From assembly GCA_015698045.1 (NCBI GenBank), contig BLAL01000285.1, positions 1,736,001 to 1,800,000 on the forward strand: a DNA stretch of 64,000 nt, written 5' to 3'. This DNA comes from Rhizophagus clarus. Lineage: Eukaryota > Glomeromycota > Glomeromycetes > Glomerales > Glomeraceae. Below are positions 11,946 through 22,970 of the stretch, in pieces (the first letter of the stretch is position 1; the number at the start of each line of letters is the position of its first letter). The notes beneath the pieces are model-generated. The model searched no databases, was not told the DNA's origin, and saw nothing but the letters and a program-made list of their open reading frames with translations. Position numbers and translations under genes: made by a program.

Positions 11946-12168
11946 TTGAAATATTTAACCGTAATATTACGCAGGTTTACAGTCTCGTAAATTTTCAAAA
12001 TATTTTAACCGTAATATTACGCAAGTTTACAATCTTGTAAATTTTCAAAATATTTTAACCGTAATATTATGCAGGTTTACAGTCTCGTAAATTTTTGAAA
12101 TATTTTAACCGTAATATTACGCAGGTTTACAGTCTTGTAAATTTTCAAAATATTTCAACTGTAATATG
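11946..12168. repeat. 50-bp tandem repeat, about 4.4 copies
   Basis: The palindrome GTAATATTAC starts at 11961, 12011, (variant) 12061, 12111 and, truncated, 12161: an exact 50-bp period. Each unit also contains GCAGGTTTACAGTCTCGTAA or a close variant. No ORF crosses it. Confidence 0.9.
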
Positions 12169-12174
12169 GATACA

Positions 12175-12695
12175 GTTATTATACGGTATTGCCGTATTTT
12201 GCGAACAGTATTATTACAGTATATATATAGTATGATTAAAGTATTATACCAGTATTTGCACATATGATATACATTTGGTATTTTGTACACTGTATCATAT
12301 ATACGGTATTTATAAATATGAAGATTTGTATACTTTATACTTGTATGCAGTATATTATCCCTGTTTATAACGTATGTTTTATACTGGTGTTTATTTGCGA
12401 ACCGTATAATGTCCCAGTATTTAACGTATATTTTATACTAGTTGAACAGTATAATATCCTAATTTATGACGTATGTTTTATATGATAATTATTCGTTTAT
12501 GATGTATTTTTTATAATCCATATATTTATATCATTAGTATATGGTATTAAATAGTAATAATATCCTTTTATTTGTTATAATTATTGTCAATTAATTTATT
12601 TATTATTTTGTTCTTGTTGAGTAAATTTTATTATTTAAATTATAATATAATAAAGAATGATTACAAAACTTCTATTTAAAGATAAAAATCAATAA
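12175..12695. repeat. AT-rich degenerate short repeats (GTATAC / TTTGCGAACAGTAT type)
   Basis: Up to about 12530 the sequence is built of variants of AACAGTATA, ACGGTATT and TTTGCGAAC in both orientations. The same vocabulary recurs at 32045-32395. The rest to 12695 is plain AT-rich DNA. I see no gene; the 73-codon frame at 12264-12485 is repeat-derived. Confidence 0.6.
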
Positions 12696-12699
12696 AACA

Positions 12700-13020
12700 A
12701 GTTACAATCAGTAGTAATACAATTAAGGTAAAAAAAGAAAGCTTAAGAAGATATAATCAGTAATGATAAAAAAAGGTATAGTTAGTAACGATAAATAGTA
12801 GCACAATTAATTATTAGTAGCGATAAAAAAAAGTACAATTAGTAGCGAAAAAGTGAGGTATAATTAGTAGTGGTAAAAAGAAAGTACAGTTAGTAGCGAT
12901 AAAAAAGAAGGTACAGTTAGCGATAAAAAGAAGGTACAGTTAGCAATAAAAAGAAGGTACAGTTAGCGATAAAAAGAAGGTACAGTTAGCAATAAAAAGA
13001 AGGTAAAGTTAGTAGTGATA
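12700..13020. repeat. 23-bp minisatellite
   Basis: Units of GGTACAGTTAGCGATAAAAA plus GAA; exact 23-bp spacing of GGTAC at 12910, 12933, 12956 and 12979, with looser, longer-period versions back to about 12700. No coding potential. Confidence 0.85.
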
Positions 13021-13269
13021 AAAACCAAGAAATACAACAGTACTTATAAATACATCTATCCGAGAAAGACAAATAGTAATAACTACAAAACTATTACAAT
13101 TATACAACTTCAAACGTTAAATGTTTTCTTTTAGTTGTTAAAGTTTTTCTATTAGACGACTTTTTATCTGGGACTGTTTTAATAAAAAAAAAAAATAAAT
13201 AATATTTGAATTAATAAGTAAAGAAAAATAAAAAGTAAAAGAGAAATAGCGCATATTTTTCGATTTATT

Positions 13270-13860
13270 ATTCACATACAAACAATAACAAATGATCGGC
13301 AATCATGTGACATTTGTCCAATCACGATTAAAATTTTTAATTAAGTAGATTTTACCGGCATAAGTCACATGATAAATGAATTCGTGTTGAATTAGTGTGC
13401 AATTTGTGTTGATAATTCTGGTAAATTTTGTTAATTTTGGCCAAATTTCGTTATTTGTGTTGAATTTGTGTTGAACTTGTATTGTTTTTAATTTTATTAG
13501 ATAATGATATTTAGCATTTGTGATGTGCACGAATTTTAAGAAAACTTTCCTAATGACTAAAAATTCTCGCTCGTGTGACAATTTATTTTTCTGTGGTTTC
13601 CAGAGACGACGATATTTTTTGATCGTAAGAAATGTACTAATAATAATAGATTGTTTTATTTTAAGTATATATAATGTTTATATATTAAAATAATTAAACA
13701 TGTATTGGGTGTTAATATCAAATTTTTAATTTCAAATATTTAGTTATTTTAATTGAAATGAAAAATAAAATCGAACTAGAGATATTGTTCAATTGTTTAT
13801 AAGGTGGCACTATACGATCTTCTGTAAACTCACTATCACCACTCACAATATAACCAAATC
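13270..13860 (+). repeat. Dispersed repeat matching the upstream region of Myb/SANT genes
   Basis: The core around 13380-13480 (TTTGTGTTGATAATTCTGG, GGCCAAATTTCGTTATTTGTG) recurs at about 21270 and 30540 on this strand and about 24480-24590 inverted. Similarity continues to about 13800 (TGAAATGAAAAATAAAATCG). In the copies at 21.3 and 30.5 kb a Myb/SANT gene follows; here it does not. From 13860 to 14300 I see nothing beyond a possible 12-codon start exon at about 13891. Confidence 0.6.
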
Positions 13861-14308
13861 ACTCAATAGAATGATCCTGCTAATTGATAAATGGCGACAA
13901 AGAAACAATTACTACCATTAATAAATGTAAGTAAACAAACAAACTAATTAAACATCTCTTTTAATCTTTTATTACCTAAGTTGATTTTCTTATCTGACAA
14001 GAGTTTGGTTCCTTTATTGCAGAAACTCTATTACATTAAATAAAATCATCTTATTCACATAAATATCATAAATATAATGTAAAAATATTAAATAAAAATT
14101 AACCGAGATGTGATCTTAAGGTATTATGTTAAACATGTTTTGTAAATCAGAATAGTAAGTATTATTTCTAAATCAAAAAAAGAAAAAAAAAAAAAAAAAA
14201 GAAAAAATATAAAATCAGTAATCCTAATTAAAGATTTTTAATAATAAGAATTCAGAAACTACCATTTTGTATTACCTTTTAATTCTACATCACCCATCGA
14301 AAAGTGGG

Positions 14309-15160
14309 ATACCTCATTCACACTGCATAGCTTCGTTGCTATCTGTTATAACGCTTCTTATACCAAACCTCTGCTTTAATTTCCTTATGCATTGTTTCAA
14401 TTCCTCGTCATCATCTAGAGCATTATATGTTTCTTCTAAATGGAACAAAATGGTTAGTATGCATATAATACTTCATAGTAAATAGAGTAGATCTTAAATA
14501 AGAATAATAAGAATGAATTGATTTTTGAAGTTCAAACTCAATTGTATACAAATTTATTGTAATCAATTTTTTATGAATTTTATTGTAATCAACGTTTTAC
14601 AAATTTTATTGAAAATTTCATGTGAAATTATTTCTCTAATTACACAGCTTTAAATCATTTGCGACCACCACGACGACCTCCACGACTGCTTTTACGATCA
14701 CCATCTCAGCCACTACCTTGGCCTATGGAAGGCTAAACAACAAGACGATTATTCACAATATCACCATCATTAATGATTACATCAGGAACTACTTCCTCTT
14801 CCTGTTCTTTAGCTTCATCCTCTTCTTCTTCATCTTGTTTATGAATTATATTTTCATCCTCCTCCTCTTGTTGTTCCTCATGAACTACATCTTCATCCTC
14901 ATCCTTCTCTTCATTTCTTTCTTCTTCCTCATTTTTATTTTTCTTGAAATAACCATTTTTTATCTTGGACCTATAATCTCCTTTAATTAATATAAATCAA
15001 ATATAAATTAGGTTTTTGATTCTTTTTTTTTTAAAAAAAAAAAGTTAAAAAGCATATATACTTACGCACATGCTGCACATGTTTTTTTAACAGTTCGTAC
15101 GCAAATCAATCATTATAACTGAACTGTACACCCAGGTCTTTAGTTCTCAACTTGAACTAA
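14309..15160 (-). pseudogene. Decayed multi-exon gene with acidic and RGG-like segments, unrecognised
   Basis: Three coding-like blocks on the minus strand: about 15155-15065, ending at a GTAAGT donor, with one TGA; 14945-14733, a strongly acidic Glu/Asp-rich block followed after TAG and TGA by SRGGRRGGRK and a stop at about 14655; and about 14455-14309 (FHLEETYNALDDDEELKQC, ending in TGA). The RGG-type basic tail after an acidic region recalls nucleic-acid-binding accessory proteins, but I do not recognise the family. Several stops and uncertain splicing make it a likely relic. The plus-strand Phe/Ile/Leu-rich frame here is only its mirror. Confidence 0.35.
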
Positions 15161-15331
15161 AAAAAAAGTCATTATTTCATTATATTTGTAAAAAAAAAAT
15201 TTATAAATCAAATAAAAATACCTTTTCAATTATTTTAAACAAGATATTCTTGAGTATATCTTTGTATGCAAAATTGTATTGTAACTGATAACTGGCGCAT
15301 ACGCGCATTGCGGCCTAATTTTATTAATTAT

Positions 15332-15350
15332 CAGTCGGTAGTCATGTCAG
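15332..15350 (+). repeat. Left terminal inverted repeat
   Basis: CAGTCGGTAGTCATGTCAG; partner at 19859-19877 in reverse complement with one mismatch. Preceded by TTAT. Confidence 0.7.
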
Positions 15351-15758
15351 GGATCGGCATGGGGAGTCTATTTTAATTATATGATCGACATCCATATTGA
15401 ACACTTTTTGTAAATCGGTTTTTAGACTAAAAAAAAAAATGCTACATAATAACTTATGCTTAAATTTTACACACAATTTCACATTATGCCGAACTTATAA
15501 AATATCAATTTTTATTATGATTGAACAATTATTGAATAACTTTTACTATAGACAACCTATTTGGCGAACAAAAAATTGCCAAACTTGACAATATTCCAAC
15601 ATACAAAAATGTTGTTTAACCATGGTTCGTAACACTAGGAAAAGCGTTGCAATGAGATAAAAAAAGATCATTTTTGTCTTCATTTTGGTAAAAGTAGTCT
15701 TAAATAACTTGCATCTCAAGTTCCAAATTGCCTATTTTTTGACAAAACAAAATTGCTA

Positions 15759-18700
15759 ATGTCAGAACAAGAATACGAAATTTCCTCTCCTCCACCTTCT
15801 CTATTTTTTGTGAACTTGTCAGACGAATACAACGGTGAAACAAGCAGTAATGAAGAGTTTGAACAAGAAGAATTTTCATTAGGAGACAATAATAGTATTA
15901 GTGATATAGACTCTGAAGACTTTGAAGAAAATGAGAAACGTGACTATGAAACATTTGAAAAAGAAGAAATTATAGAACATTTGGAAAATATAGAACTTAC
16001 TCCATGTGTAATCGTTGATTTTGTTAATGGTAAAATTCAGCGATGTGAAGATTCAACGAAATTAAGACCATTATACAATTTATTTGGTACATGGCAAGTT
16101 GATAGAAATGCAATTAAAGAAGTTGATGGCATTTTACCAAGATTGGGGGTGTGTGATTCTCATTTTCAATTTGATAACAAATATTTACATAAATCACAGA
16201 ATAAAAAATTGAAAGATTTTAATCAAGGAATTATTCAATGGCGTCGGTGTATTTTTTGTGACAAATATGTGACTTATTTTTTGCGAGGTGCAGGATGCAA
16301 TATACATTCTTGGAATTTGAATGGCCAAAATATTCAAGTAGCTTGCAATGGTCAATTTGCGTGCGAAGCATTAAAAACGTGTCCATCTTTATGCGTACGT
16401 GCATTTGATATTACAAAACCTCGATGTATTTGTTGTTCATGTTACGAAGATTTGGGTGGGCACATTCATCATCGTCCTGGAAGAGGAAAAAAGGCAACAA
16501 CATGTATTACCGAAAATTCACATGAGAAAGATATAACAAAAGGACTCGAATTTTTAGGCGATTGGTTAATTAACATTGCACAAACAGGACATGATGAAAT
16601 TAAAAAAGATCTGTTAATCGAGGCATTCAAAACTTTTCTTCCTTTTGTTAATAAATTGTCTACCATGCCCAGTGAAACAGATTCTCAAACCACTAATACG
16701 TCAACAAATCAGGAAATCTAGTTAAATGAAGCACCTAGCCTATTTATGATAAAGACAGTTTTTATAGAAACTTCTAAAAAAAATAAGAAAAAAAGAAATG
16801 AAAAAATTTTGGAAATAAGCGACTTTAAGGTAATATGCTATGTATTTTGCCCTAGTCAAATAAGCAATTAGCATCTATAGAGGAAAAATTTCGATTATTT
16901 GTAACTTTTTTTTCAGGAATTTGGACGTGAATTCGGACAAAAATTATGGAACTCACGATCAGATATCAACTCAAAAAAATCTGCGTTAGAATCTCCAAAA
17001 ACTATCCAGGAATATTGTGATGGATTTCCCGAATTTTTAAACAATTTCTTCACTGGAATAATTGATGAATTGTATCAAAAAAAGAACGCAATATGCAACT
17101 GGCAGCGAAAAAGACGTAACAACTTACCAAAAACTACATCTTCCGAACAGATAATGAAAATCGTGACATTCATCACATCTATACTTTTAGGAATCGCCTT
17201 TCCTCACCTGAAAATTTGGATTCCTCGAGTTTTGGCCAGCCTTGGTCGTATGCCACGATTATTGGGTTCCTTTCGACGGTTGCTAACAGTTTGTCATGTA
17301 ACATCACACAGTGACCGACATGAACAAAAGCTTGCAAAAGTCCGAATGGAAAAATCAAATCCAGCAAGCCGTCTCATTCAAGGTAACAATGTTTGGAATT
17401 TAGCAACCATCGATAACATTGACTTTAAGGAAAAGAGCTTCAAGTTTGGCAATATTTATGATGTTACACGTGATAATTCACACGCCACTCTAAGAATGGT
17501 GTTTCAAGCTCAATTGCCAATCGAAATAGAAACTGGTCCAGAGGAAGTTATCGAATTGACAGCTGAAACTTCGTTATTTGGTATGAATCAGGGTATTGAT
17601 GGAACGTTAACTATGTTTCGGCAAGTCATTTATGAATTGCTAGATTTTAAAAACATCAATGAAGAATTAGTTTACAAGACAAATTTCGATGCAGAAACCA
17701 TAAAAAACATTATACTTACTAGATTAGATCGTGGATGTTGTGGACCTTCTCCTAACATTGTAATCTTGGAACCAGGTGCCAGTCCAAATTCAGATGAAGA
17801 GATTTTACGCGTGGCTGAAATGTACAAAGATGACTTTGCGTTAGAAAGTCATTCTTTTCTGGACATTGTTGCAGATGAAGCTATCTTTCGTCGATTAATC
17901 AAATGTCGGGCAAAATGGCCAAATATAAGGCCTCTCCTTGGACAATGGCACACGTCAAAGGATTTTTGCTCTGTTTTATTGGTTTTATTTTCTAGTTACG
18001 GTTTACTAAGTTTAGCATCACGTTTAGGCGTTCGTTTCTTAGACAAATTTGAATCTGTAGTTGACTATCGTTCAACCGCAAGAGTACTCGATCTTTTATG
18101 GGTCGCAGTCGGAATATCCATTAGTATCTATATTACCAAAAAAGGAATATCTTTTAACGAAATAATGGATAGTGAAAACGGCTCACACATTTGTCTCAAG
18201 GTATATATTTTATTGGATAATATTTTACAGTATTTTTAATGAAAAGAAGCACTTAATTTAGCTATTGTTAAACTAGTTTCTTGTTTTATTTATTTAAAAA
18301 TATGTATTATTACAAATGAAAAATAAAGTCAATATTGAGCACTATTACAATTATAAACAAAAAATTTTATTAAAATTTACATACATTAGGTGTGGTATCT
18401 ATATTATGAATGGGCTGGAATATGGAAGGCACACCGAATGGGAATGCGTGTAGGAAACTTTGATTTACAACAAAATTCATTGTCTGCAGCGGGACCCCTT
18501 TATGCAAGCGCAGCTAAATCAAACTACACAACGGCCATAGCTCATTATCTCAGTATCATAGCCGCTCATCCCAAACTAGAAGAAAAACTGCGTTATTGTG
18601 GTGCATTTAAGATTCCCCATGACATTGACGAAGATCCTAACAATGTACGCCATGTTTGTTTTGGATTTGATGAAGCTTTGGAAACCTTTGGCGTAAGATT

Positions 18701-19379
18701 CATCAAGCAGAATGTTAGTGGAAACATATTTGATGAGAAGAATCTTAGGGATCAAATAAAAGCTTCCCAAGATGAAAGAGAGAGAATAGATTTACTAATG
18801 AGCGAATACCTTGATGATTATTTGGTGTCACATAGTGAACGGGCTGTCAAGTCACGCAAGGAATCTTTATGGAAACTCGTAGATGATCTTGTAACAGTGT
18901 TTGGAATGGCTGACCCCTTATCTCACCAACTATTTCAAGAATATAAACCTACAGAAATGCATCAGGAAGGGCTTAATCGGCTGATTGCTTGTTATCCAGA
19001 TGGGTTAGAACGAATAAAAGCGGTATATCGTCAAGAAGTTTTAGAGATAGAACGAAGAAATCCACAGGGTAGAAGGACAATAGGAGTTGTTAGAACAAAA
19101 CCAAAAGATTATAACAAAAAGAGTGTTGGAAAGAGGACGAGAGTGGTGGCAGAAAATTCAAATGAAATATCACCTACTACCGAACCACAACCAAAACGAA
19201 GAAAAACAACAGGCACCAAACGCAGAACTACTGAAGATGAAACTGCGATCCTATGTGCATTGAAAATGTACAAAGATAACCTTCCAGATGATGCCATTAC
19301 TTCCGTTCGTAAGAATTTGTCAGAAGTTTGGACCGTAAAAAAGGTGCGAGAATGGTGGAATTATCATAAGAACAGGTAG
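15759..19379 (+). CDS. Uncharacterised Cys-rich, three-exon protein; candidate transposase (one in-frame TAG)
   Basis: Exons 15759-16829, 16917-18200 and 18390-19379; both introns are phase 0 (87 and 189 bp, GT-AG). Joined, they give about 1,114 codons broken only by TAG at 16719-16721. Order: an acidic N terminus; a Cys/His cluster in exon 1 (about 16230-16500: CIFC, NGQFACEALKTCPSLC, CICCSC, HIHHRPGRGKKATTC) likely to bind zinc; in exon 2 a conserved core with PNIVILEPG, DIVADEAIFRRL and GQWHTSKDFCSVL; in exon 3 WAGIWKAHRMG and ALETFGVRFIKQN, then a basic region (PKRRKTTGTKRR), probably nuclear. It ends in VKKVREWWNYHKNR, which resembles a homeodomain recognition helix. I recall this family as expanded, unannotated proteins of mycorrhizal fungi, possibly near DUF6589, but that is memory, not a search. 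Conserved acidic residues could form a nuclease site. The flanking TIRs suggest a transposase. The TAG may be a pseudogene lesion. Confidence 0.7.
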
Positions 19380-19858
19380 ATTGCAAAAATAATTTTGTTA
19401 CCAGAAAATAAAGAATGTAAATTTTTTTACAATTTTTGCTAGTTTTCTTCTTTATTTTGTAATTTCTACGAAGATTATACTGGTTAATTAATTAATAAAA
19501 TGAAAATTAGCTATTTGCCATAAAAAGTACTATTCTAACTGCTTTTTATCGACTAAATAAGTTGATTGCGCTTGAAAAAATACACATAATTATGTGTTCA
19601 AAATAGCTTTTAAAAAGTATATAAACTTGCATCTCGAGGTTTAGGTCAAAAAAATAGGGAAAGTTGGCCTAATATAAAGTTTTTATACAAGTGTCATACT
19701 GTAGAGAAAAATATTGGAATATGTAGGTAGAAACCGTAAGAACAAAAGTTCCTTAAGGTTCGTTGGTAAGCGAGTTGAAACAAAATGTCGTTACATTAGA
19801 CGGTAAATTTCTGATTTTTAACGTTACACAAAATTTTAATTAGTGATTGACAGGTGAT

Positions 19859-19877
19859 CTGACATGACCACCGACTG
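19859..19877 (-). repeat. Right terminal inverted repeat
   Basis: CTGACATGACCACCGACTG, the inverted partner of 15332-15350, followed by TTAT. Between the gene end (19379) and here the DNA is non-coding. Confidence 0.7.
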
Positions 19878-20128
19878 TTATTAGAATGTTTTTTTTTTAT
19901 AAATCAAGTTATTTGTAATATATACATACTACACAAGCCATGTATTTTTCATTATTTATATTTAGTGCCATTAGCATATCCTGCTTTGACACATATTTTT
20001 TCTTTGATTTCGCAATCAAATTACACACTGCCTTTTATTCATTTATTTTAAAAAAGATAAGTAACAAATAAATAAATGAATAACAAAATAATTAGTAATA
20101 ATAATGAGAGCTTACGACAGTGGTTTCT

Positions 20129-20362
20129 CTAGTGCTTGTAGAAAGGGTTGCGGTAACTGATATTCTTCTCGAGCTCAACGCTCAAGGTTCTGAAAAAGTA
20201 TTGTCCAGGGAACTCCAAAATAAAAAAAAATTTAATAAAATTTATTCCTTTAAGGTTGCATAAAAGTCTTATTTTTCATACATACTTTATTTTTGCCATA
20301 AGTGCTTCATTTTGTCTTTTGAGTATTTCAAGCTGTTGTTCGATACTGTTATTCATGGTCAT
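20129..20362 (-). CDS. Small coiled-coil protein, two exons (45 aa), hypothetical
   Basis: Exon 1 20362-20286 ends at a GTATGT donor; the acceptor TACTTTTTCAG precedes exon 2, 20189-20129, which ends in TAG. Joining them keeps one frame of 45 residues with heptad-like hydrophobic spacing (SIEQQLEILKRQNEALMAKI), a short leucine-zipper-like coil. There are two in-frame ATGs six bases apart. I do not recognise a family; it may be the truncated start of a longer gene whose remainder is missing, as it lies 250 bp from the candidate transposon. Confidence 0.3.
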
Positions 20363-20509
20363 AAATGTAGTTAAGGTTTTATTAATACAAACGGTTTGTA
20401 AAAAGAAGGTGGGAGAAGTATGAAAAATACATGGGGAAGTACGAAAAATACGTGGATTTTTATTAGGGTAATGGTCGTGTTTCAATGCTAATTTAGGAAT
20501 CAAAAAGAG

Positions 20510-21264
20510 TGTATATAATGCGATCTAATGCGACTACGCAGATATTTTTTTTTATCATTTTTCAATTTCTTCATTTTTTTATCGATTCGATAAAAATTTT
20601 TTTTTTATATTATTTTTTTTCTTTCATTTTTTTCTTTATTTTAATCGATTCGATAAAAAGACTATTTATAAGCACGAGTAGATACACAGCCCACCAAACA
20701 CAACCTGTTTGTAAGTCATGTCATTTAAATTTTCATAAGCCTTTACATTTGCTACAATAGTTCCATCACAGAAATCGCAACAGGACATAGCCATAAGATC
20801 ACAGCAGAGGGACAAAGCCATGAGATCAGAATAGATGGTATATGTAATTATTGTTCTTTATATCGTCTATTCTTCGATTTCTTTTTATTTATAGTTTCAT
20901 TCATTGCTGATCCATTTGATTATGATGAAACGAATATTTATCTTGAAAAAAATTTAAATTTTTTACTATTCAAAACGCCTTCAATAATGATGGGTTTTTT
21001 TAAGATGAGAAAAATCTTGTCAGCAATGAGAAAAATATTACGAAAGAGCATAGAATAAATTATGTAAATGGTCAAACATGTACCACATCTCCTTATTAAA
21101 TCAATAAACGTTTCCTTATTAATTATAGTTTGTAAATAAAATTTATCATTATCAGTGTTACAATTATTTTTATTTTTCCCTGATGACCGATGACATAATA
21201 ATTAATAATATTGCTTAACCTTATATAAAAACTAATTTACCAATAGTTATTTGTATTTTTATTC
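20510..21264 (+). other. Non-genic stretch with one 110-codon open frame lacking an early ATG
   Basis: A T-rich run (20540-20660) is followed by an open frame 20729-21058 with no ATG in its first 80 codons. Its early part has an alternating pattern (ATGHSHKITAEGQSHEIRID) that looks translated; the later part is Phe-rich. It could be a gene relic. I see no splice partners. Confidence 0.25.
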
Positions 21265-21700
21265 GAATTGAAATTGTGTTCAATTTGTGTTGATAATTTT
21301 GGTAAAAAATTTAATAATTTCAGTCAAATTTCGTTGAATTTGTTGGATGTGTGTTGGATGTGTGTTGATAAATTTGATGATTGCATTTCGCTTGATTTTA
21401 AAAATGTTTTGATGTACACGATTTTTTAAGAGATGTACTAATAATATAATAACAATTTAATTTTTATTTAATGTACAATTTTGTGATTCGAATATTTTGA
21501 TTAAAACATGCACGTATGAGACTTTTAATGATTAAAATGATGAAAAACGGTAATAAATCAATATTTTAATTATATTTAATTGAAATAAAAAACTAAAATC
21601 AAACCAAAAAGGTATTGTCCGATTTATTTATAATGAACATTTTTATGACTTTCTACAAGCAAATAATCTCAAATTTTATTTCATCTTTCCTAATCTCAAA
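21265..21700 (+). repeat. Upstream repeat of Myb/SANT copy 2
   Basis: Shares TTTGTGTTGATAATTTTGG and later blocks (AGATGTACTAATAATA; TTGAAATAAAAAACTAAAA) with 13380-13800 and, in part, with 30530-30960. Because it precedes the intact gene by about 20-450 bp it probably includes that gene's promoter and travels with it. Confidence 0.55.
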
Positions 21701-21722
21701 AATATATTTTTAATTTTTAATT

Positions 21723-22360
21723 ATGCCTCGACATCGATCTTCATCTATTCACCCTGCAGTATGGTATCGTCCACAAATGAATGAATTAATTAGACAAATA
21801 AGAAGAAGAAATAGACAATATCATGATACAGACGAGGCAAGTCGTCAGGAATTTTGGTCTTTAGTTGCAAGAAGGTTTATATGCGTAATATTTTTATTTA
21901 TTATAATGAAAAAAAATCTTAATTCAACTAATCCGTTAAATTAAATCAGAATAAATAACAAATTTTATACAAACTTCACTGGAAAACAATGCAGCCAAAA
22001 GTGGCGAAGTCTCGTCAGGAACTATCATGTAAATGAAAGAAAAATAATAAATAAAAGATATAAATGGAATATTAAACTAGATATAATTAAATATTATTTC
22101 ATTTTTTTGATATTTAGAACTTTTGTCTCTATCGTAATGGGGTTCCTGAGAGATCAGGAAGACGACTATGGACCCGTACAGGCGAAAGATACTATGAGCA
22201 ATTTCGAACCAGATTTTGGAAAAGACCAGGTGATTAATTATATTGTAATAATAATTTTTATAAATAATATTTATATTTACATTCTAAATTTGTGAATTTC
22301 TTAGAAACACGTCACGATCATAGGAGGAGAAGAAACTTGCCTACATGTCGTAGAAGATAA
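21723..22360 (+). CDS. Myb/SANT-like DNA-binding protein, copy 2, intact, four exons (132 aa)
   Basis: Exons 21723-21874, 21950-22028, 22118-22229 and 22305-22360; all introns GT-AG and 72-89 bp; joined length 399 nt with no internal stop. The protein is a single helix-turn-helix: tryptophans in WYRPQMNELI, FWSLVAR and QKWRSLVRNY follow the spacing of a trihelix/MADF-like Myb domain; then RYYEQFRTRFW and a C-terminal Arg-rich tail (RRRRNLPTCRRR) that should act as a nuclear signal. Short Myb-like proteins of this sort are host factors or the second ORF of PIF/Harbinger elements; no Harbinger transposase is seen. Copies at 11.2 and 31.0 kb are broken. Confidence 0.7.
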
Positions 22361-22420
22361 CTTTATTTTGATTTTTTTTTTTTAAATTTATATTTATGAG
22401 TAAGTAGCAAGGCAAGTCCA

Positions 22421-22545
22421 TACCAAATATCGGCTGGAGACTCACATTTTTTTTTTGGGCTGTGATTGATACTGACGTCCACATTGTACAGCCTGAGTAC
22501 TATTTTTTTTTTATAAAATAGTAGCGAACAAGTATCAAATGTGTA
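22421..22545 (+). other. Conserved 3' non-coding block after Myb/SANT copy 2
   Basis: Nearly identical to 11621-11737. Extra T residues fall in the loop of the ACTATTTT/AAAATAGT hairpin, so the stem is kept. This is the best case in the window for selection or recent duplication of a non-coding segment. Confidence 0.5.
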
Positions 22546-22744
22546 ATTTTTTTTAACAAGTTATAATATAAATAGAATTTTCATTAAAAACGAACTTTAT
22601 TGTTTACTTTCTAACATTTTTAATTGAGAAATGAATTATGCAATATAATTTTATTAAAAATTTTCTAATGCGTAAATTAATAAAAATATTTTTTTAGGTT
22701 TTACTCAATTCATATACTTTGTAAATTTTTAAATTACATATAAA

Positions 22745-22912
22745 ATGGTTTTGATCAGCAGTCAAGAAATTGACGTCCCAGCCTATCTACAATTGTGTAA
22801 TTCGTCTAATTTTTCACTTTGTGCATACCTGAATTTAACAAATGTGTATATCTTTCCATGTGGAAGAAATTTAGCTCATGTAATATGCAATGTTTTTGTT
22901 AATTTTATATAA
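22745..22912 (+). CDS. Short ORF (55 aa), unrecognised, probably an exon relic
   Basis: ATG 22745, TAA 22910. The composition is protein-like (IDVPAYLQLC, YIFPCGRNLAHVI) rather than low complexity, unlike the AT-rich surroundings, and a possible donor (CAT|GTAATA) lies near 22880. No domain can be named. Confidence 0.3.
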   Translation: MVLISSQEIDVPAYLQLCNSSNFSLCAYLNLTNVYIFPCGRNLAHVICNVFVNFI

Positions 22913-22970
22913 ATGATCAATTTTAATTTTTTTTGAAAAATAATTTCTCTGACTTTTATTCGAGTCTAAT

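Larger units (their letters stand above)
15332..19877 (+). mobile_element. Candidate DNA transposon, 4.55 kb, with terminal inverted repeats and one large gene
   Basis: The left end CAGTCGGTAGTCATGTCAG and the reverse complement of the right end CAGTCGGTGGTCATGTCAG match at 18 of 19 positions. Both ends are flanked by TTAT (15328-15331 and 19878-19881), a possible 4-bp target-site duplication. The only large gene inside (15759-19379) belongs to an uncharacterised repeated family, a second decayed copy of which is at 32.4-33.95 kb. Weaker subterminal similarity is visible (AACTTGCATCTC at 15708 and 19626). The plain reading is a cut-and-paste element whose transposase is this gene; capture of a host gene by a foreign element is the alternative. 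Confidence 0.65.

Noticed and set aside
11946-12168. Integrated small ssDNA virus origin based on TAATATTAC
   Set aside because: No Rep-like ORF, no flanking stem-loop, and the word is a likely AT-rich palindrome; kept only as a low-interest observation.
12264-12485. 73-codon frame of Tyr/Ile/Val repeats
   Set aside because: Translation of degenerate GTATA-type repeats; no protein-like pattern.
13891-14055. Tiny two-exon ORF starting MATKKQLLPLIN
   Set aside because: Only 18 codons after joining the possible GTAAGT and TTGCAG sites; too short to support without RNA evidence.
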